Below, piece after piece: positions 7,653 through 10,025 of a stretch of DNA of 10,025 nucleotides. The notes beneath the pieces are model-generated. The model saw only the letters and a list, made by a program, of their open reading frames with translations. It searched no databases and was not told the origin of the DNA. Every line of letters begins with the position of its first letter. Position 1 is the first letter of the stretch. The stretch lies in assembly GCA_025774405.1 (NCBI GenBank), contig JALGWB010000054.1, forward strand, positions 1 through 10,025, read 5' to 3'. The translations under genes and the position numbers were made by a program. This DNA comes from a bacterium. GTDB lineage: Bacteria > Arandabacterota > Arandabacteria > Arandabacterales > Arandabacteraceae.

Positions 7653-7868
7653 ATGGTGCTTGGTAAATATGACTTCAGCATAGGTGACAGAGTCAAACAT
7701 CCCAAGTTCGGTGAAGGTGATGTTATCGATGTCTATCCATTGAAGGATGAGACAGTCGTTGTTGTTTCCTTCGAGAAGCTCGGTCAGAAGAAAATCCTTC
7801 TCAAGTACGGGAAGCTTGAGCTTGTCAAGAAAGAGGAGGAAGAAGTCGAGCCTGATGAAGAGACTTGA
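7653..7868 (+). CDS. Stand-alone Tudor-like domain protein resembling the PcrA/UvrD C-terminal domain
   Basis: This small protein has 71 residues. An in-frame GTG at 7641 exists, but the ATG at 7653 has AAAGGTGGG (7638-7646) at a good distance and is preferred. Residues about 7-60, 'FSIGDRVKHPKFGEGDVIDV' followed by 'VVVSFEKLGQKKILLKYGKLE', match the Tudor-like beta barrel found at the very C-terminus of PcrA/UvrD helicases (pattern GDxVxHxxFGxGxVxxV…VxFxxxGxKxLLxxxxxLE). It is followed by an acidic, disordered-looking tail (KKEEEEVEPDEET). In PcrA/UvrD this domain contacts RNA polymerase and possibly nucleic acid. Here there is no helicase. A role in binding RNA polymerase or nucleic acid is an inference from the family. 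It lies between alr and cdd in the same direction. Confidence 0.8.
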   Translation: MVLGKYDFSIGDRVKHPKFGEGDVIDVYPLKDETVVVVSFEKLGQKKILLKYGKLELVKKEEEEVEPDEET

Positions 7869-7937
7869 TGTCGAGCCGAAGCGCTCTTGACCAGGCACCC
7901 GAAATCAGGCTCATAGCTCTATCACGAGGATCACCAA

Positions 7938-8321
7938 ATGACTGCTGCCGATGATAGCTTGGTCTCCAAAGCAAGGGAGGCTCTTGAGAAATCTTATGCT
8001 CCTTATTCTTTGCTTAAGGTCGGTGCAGCTGTCAAAGCAGACTCTGGCAAGATCTATACTGGTTGCAATGTGGAGAATGCTTCATATGGTTTGACGGTTT
8101 GTGCTGAAAGAATTGCCATCTTTTCAGCCATCGCGAATGGGGAAAGGAAGCTTGAAGCCATTGCCATTGTATCGGACGACATTCCTGAGCCACTTCCCTG
8201 TGGCGCATGTCTCCAGGTGATGAATGAGTTTGGGATACAGCGAGTGCTTGTTGGACGTAACAGCGGCTATGAAACCTTCACTCTGGACGAGCTTCTTCCA
8301 AAGCCGTTCAAGCTGAGATGA
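7938..8321 (+). CDS. cdd: Cytidine deaminase
   Basis: This 127-residue protein is of the small, homotetrameric type (B. subtilis Cdd is 136). It hydrolytically deaminates cytidine and deoxycytidine to uridine and deoxyuridine. The zinc site is complete: C55 with the proton-shuttling E57 in 'TVCAER', and C88 and C91 in 'PCGAC'. 'GCNVENASYG' (42-51) binds the ribose. The residue after PCGAC is Leu where Arg is common (PCGACRQ), a minor oddity. GAGGA at 7926-7930 precedes the ATG. The stop overlaps the next ATG (ATGA at 8318-8321), so translation of the isomerase gene is probably coupled. It supplies (deoxy)uridine to the nucleoside phosphorylase downstream. The 69 bases before it hold no convincing gene. 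Confidence 0.96.
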   Translation: MTAADDSLVSKAREALEKSYAPYSLLKVGAAVKADSGKIYTGCNVENASYGLTVCAERIAIFSAIANGERKLEAIAIVSDDIPEPLPCGACLQVMNEFGIQRVLVGRNSGYETFTLDELLPKPFKLR

Positions 8322-8914
8322 CTGAGGGCAACGAGCTCTTCGCAAGGCGGATTGCAAGGATCGTGGAAAAGACCTTTGAGACCGAAGGTGAGAAAGTCCA
8401 TTTCCAGACGGCTCGCATCCCGGACGAGCGTCTCCCAACGGGGTCGAGAATGCAGCATAAGGTTGCCATAGGCTCTGATCATCGAGGCGTTACTCTGAAA
8501 AAGAGCCTGGTTGAGTACCTGGGCGAGCTTGGTCACCTTGTTGTTGACTGTGGTATTGCCGAGGGTCAAACAGGCGATTATCCAGATATAGCCCTCAGCG
8601 TTGCCCAAAAGGTGGCTCGCAAGATTTGTGACTTTGGGATCGTGATCGATGCTGTGGGTGTGGGTTCAGCAATCGCAGCCAATAAAGTCAAGGGGATAAG
8701 GGCTGCGACATGTTATGATGTTGATTCAGCGCGTTCGAGCCGTCTCCATAACGACGCCAATGTGCTCTCACTCGGCGCGGACTTCGTTAACCGCGGACTC
8801 GCAAGACGGATGGTGAAGTTATGGCTTGAGACGCCATTCGAGGGGGGCAGGCACAAGCGTCGAATTGAGAAGATAGAGCGTATTGAGAAAGAGGGTCTCG
8901 ATGCAGGAGTTTGA
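8318..8914 (+). CDS. rpiB: RpiB/LacA-family sugar-phosphate isomerase with N-terminal targeting-like extension
   Basis: This 198-residue protein belongs to the family that interconverts ribose-5-phosphate and ribulose-5-phosphate. The core starts at M45 ('KVAIGSDHRG', 48-57) and runs through DYPD (87-90), 'IAANKVKGIRAA' (119-130), 'SSRLHNDANVLSLG' (140-153) and 'TPFEGGRH' (172-179), of normal length. Two things are unusual. First, 44 residues precede the core; they begin with an amphipathic stretch 'NELFARRIARIVEKTF', like the encapsulation peptides of microcompartment cargo. Second, the CGTGxG loop holding the catalytic Cys of E. coli RpiB reads DAVGVG, so D111 replaces Cys. ATG 8318 overlaps the cdd stop (ATGA), which favours it. 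The internal ATG at 8450 lacks a good ribosome-binding site and would remove the extension. The true substrate may not be ribose-5-phosphate. Confidence 0.9.
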   Translation: MTEGNELFARRIARIVEKTFETEGEKVHFQTARIPDERLPTGSRMQHKVAIGSDHRGVTLKKSLVEYLGELGHLVVDCGIAEGQTGDYPDIALSVAQKVARKICDFGIVIDAVGVGSAIAANKVKGIRAATCYDVDSARSSRLHNDANVLSLGADFVNRGLARRMVKLWLETPFEGGRHKRRIEKIERIEKEGLDAGV

Positions 8915-9749
8915 TGCAATCGTTGAGCAAGTTGTGAGGGAAGTCGTGCGTAAGCTGGGCGAGCAAACATCATCAGGCACGACCGAGTGCACCATCTGTA
9001 TTCAGTGCGGACAGTGCGTTGAGAAAGCACCATCTGCTGTTGCAAACATCCGTGACGCTGGTGCAACGCGCATAAGCTCAACCCCTGGCGTAAGATCCAT
9101 TGGCAAAGATATCGCCACCCTCATCGATCACACTCTCCTTAAGCCTGATGCCACCAGGGCGGATATCGAACAGCTGTGTCAGGAGGCAAAGCAATTTGGC
9201 TTTGCAAGTGTTTGCGTCAACCCATGCAATGTCAGGCTTGCAGCCTCCTTGCTTGAGCGGTCGTCCGTCAAGGTCTGCTCGGTCGTTGGCTTTCCCCTTG
9301 GTGCCAGCAAGAAGGAAGTGAAAGCCTACGAGGCCAGAAGGGCAATCCTCGATGGTGCCACTGAAATCGACATGGTGATGAACATCGGCGCTCTTAAGTC
9401 CTGCGATTATAAGCTCGTTGAAGAGGACATGCGCCTTGTCAAGGAGACTTGCGGTTCGCGCATAATAACCAAGGTGATTCTTGAAACGGCCCTCCTGACT
9501 GACGAAGAGAAAATAAGGGCATGTGAGATCGCCAAGGCAGCTGGCATGGATTTTGTTAAGACCTCGACCGGTTTCGGTGCAGGCGGTGCTACTGTTGAGG
9601 ATGTAAAACTGATGCGCAGCGTGGTTGGAGAGAAGTTGGGGGTCAAGGCTTCAGGGGGTATTCGAGACGCTGAGACTGCTGCCAGGATGGTCGAGGCGGG
9701 AGCAAGCCGCATAGGCGCCAGTGCTAGCGTCAAGATAGTCTCAGGATAG
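8901..9749 (+). CDS. deoC: Deoxyribose-5-phosphate aldolase with N-terminal targeting helix and four-cysteine motif
   Basis: This 282-residue protein splits 2-deoxyribose-5-phosphate into acetaldehyde and glyceraldehyde-3-phosphate. The DERA core starts near residue 70 ('IDHTLLKPDAT', 75-85). The active site is intact: D157 (EIDMVMN), the Schiff-base lysine K191 (KVILET) and K220 (FVKTSTGFG), with 'ASGGIRD' (250-256) for phosphate binding. About 70 extra N-terminal residues hold an amphipathic helix 'FDAIVEQVVREVVRKL' (4-19), a Ser/Thr-rich linker, and C30-x2-C33-x2-C36-x2-C39, which could bind a metal or Fe-S cluster. The ATG at 8901 has GAGG six bases upstream and overlaps the rpiB end by 14 bases; the alternative TTG at 8883 is less likely. 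A tail on a producer of volatile, toxic acetaldehyde fits encapsulation, which is an inference. Confidence 0.95.
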   Translation: MQEFDAIVEQVVREVVRKLGEQTSSGTTECTICIQCGQCVEKAPSAVANIRDAGATRISSTPGVRSIGKDIATLIDHTLLKPDATRADIEQLCQEAKQFGFASVCVNPCNVRLAASLLERSSVKVCSVVGFPLGASKKEVKAYEARRAILDGATEIDMVMNIGALKSCDYKLVEEDMRLVKETCGSRIITKVILETALLTDEEKIRACEIAKAAGMDFVKTSTGFGAGGATVEDVKLMRSVVGEKLGVKASGGIRDAETAARMVEAGASRIGASASVKIVSG

Positions 9750-9755
9750 GGAAGC

Positions 9756-10025
9756 GTGGCTAAGAGCTACTCAGCCGTTGAGATAATCGCCAGGAAACAG
9801 GCCGGCAGGAGCCTTACGTCTGACGAGATCTCCTGGTTTGTGCAGGGTTCCGTTGATGGGTCCATTCCTGACTACCAGATTGCTGCCCTGCTCATGGCCA
9901 TCTACTTCCGGGGCATGACACTGCGAGAAACCCGTGATCTTACTGCATCCATGATAGATTCCGGCGAACGTCTGTCTCTGGCGAGTATAGAGAAGTACAA
10001 GGTTGATAAGCACTCAACTGGGGGG
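9756..10025 (+). CDS. pdp: Pyrimidine-nucleoside phosphorylase (N-terminal 90 residues; 3' end outside window)
   Basis: The frame opens at a GTG six bases after the deoC stop, with AGGG (9748-9751) upstream, and runs off the right edge. 90 of roughly 430 residues are visible. They match the all-alpha N-terminal domain of the thymidine/pyrimidine phosphorylase family: 'VEIIARKQAGRSLTSDEI', then 'DGSIPDYQIAALLMAIYFRGMT' in outline, and the phosphate-binding KVDKHSTGG (82-90). 'GSIPDYQ' and 'KVDKHSTGG' are closer to the Bacillus Pdp type than to E. coli DeoA, so broad uridine, deoxyuridine and thymidine specificity is likely. The enzyme releases the base and gives (deoxy)ribose-1-phosphate, which a mutase would convert to the substrates of DeoC and RpiB. 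No amphipathic tail precedes the domain here. No mutase gene is in the window. Confidence 0.93.
   Translation, partial: MAKSYSAVEIIARKQAGRSLTSDEISWFVQGSVDGSIPDYQIAALLMAIYFRGMTLRETRDLTASMIDSGERLSLASIEKYKVDKHSTGG

Noticed and set aside
7868..7954. 28-codon open frame beginning at an ATG overlapping the Tudor-like gene's stop
   Set aside because: It is short, has no own ribosome-binding site, runs into cdd in another frame and encodes no recognisable peptide.
1..10025. CRISPR array, tRNA, rRNA or riboswitch
   Set aside because: No regularly spaced direct repeats beyond the two 25-bp copies at 5004 and 5042, no cloverleaf-like or rRNA-like sequence and no long structured leader were seen by eye.

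Overview
The window reads as a piece of a bacterial chromosome, probably from an uncultured Gram-negative lineage of the wider FCB/candidate-phylum type. The reasons are a very large secreted Ig-repeat protein ending in a YPNPF…FlgD/T9SS-like C-terminal domain, a PorV/UPF0164-type outer-membrane protein directly behind it, and a nucleoside-degradation operon whose enzymes carry microcompartment-style N-terminal tails. The exact phylum cannot be fixed from the sequence. No rRNA, tRNA, CRISPR array or transposase gene was seen. Coding density is high, and no gene-free stretch exceeds about 215 bases.

Region 1 (1-4890) is the cell-surface block. It holds the 3' part of a gene for a giant multi-domain extracellular protein (open at the left edge), a G/C-rich hairpin, a 300-residue PorV/PorQ-like outer-membrane beta-barrel protein, and a rho-independent terminator.

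Region 2 (4828-5066) is a repeat island. A perfect 29-bp inverted repeat brackets the PorV terminator and about 180 bp of non-coding DNA, with a third near-identical 25-bp copy next to the right arm. The right arm contains the start codon and first codons of the next gene, a Nudix hydrolase (5041-5505).

Region 3 (5041-6315) has two convergent house-cleaning hydrolases: the Nudix protein (+) and a two-domain MazG (-). A 144-bp divergent region then separates mazG from the rightward operon.

Region 4 (6460-10025) is one tight rightward gene train: alanine racemase, a 71-residue stand-alone Tudor-like protein resembling the C-terminal domain of PcrA/UvrD helicases, cytidine deaminase, an RpiB-family isomerase, deoxyribose-phosphate aldolase (DeoC) and pyrimidine-nucleoside phosphorylase (cut by the right edge). 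The last four form a coherent route from (deoxy)cytidine and (deoxy)uridine to pentose phosphates, then glyceraldehyde-3-phosphate and acetaldehyde.

The most interesting signal is that both RpiB (44 extra residues) and DeoC (about 70 extra residues) begin with short amphipathic helices like the encapsulation peptides of bacterial microcompartment (BMC) cargo. DeoC also has a CxxCxxCxxC motif in its extension, and RpiB has Asp in place of the usual catalytic Cys. Together this suggests the upstream end of a sugar-phosphate-utilising (SPU-type) BMC locus whose shell genes would lie to the right of this window. No shell gene is visible here, so the BMC assignment is an inference.
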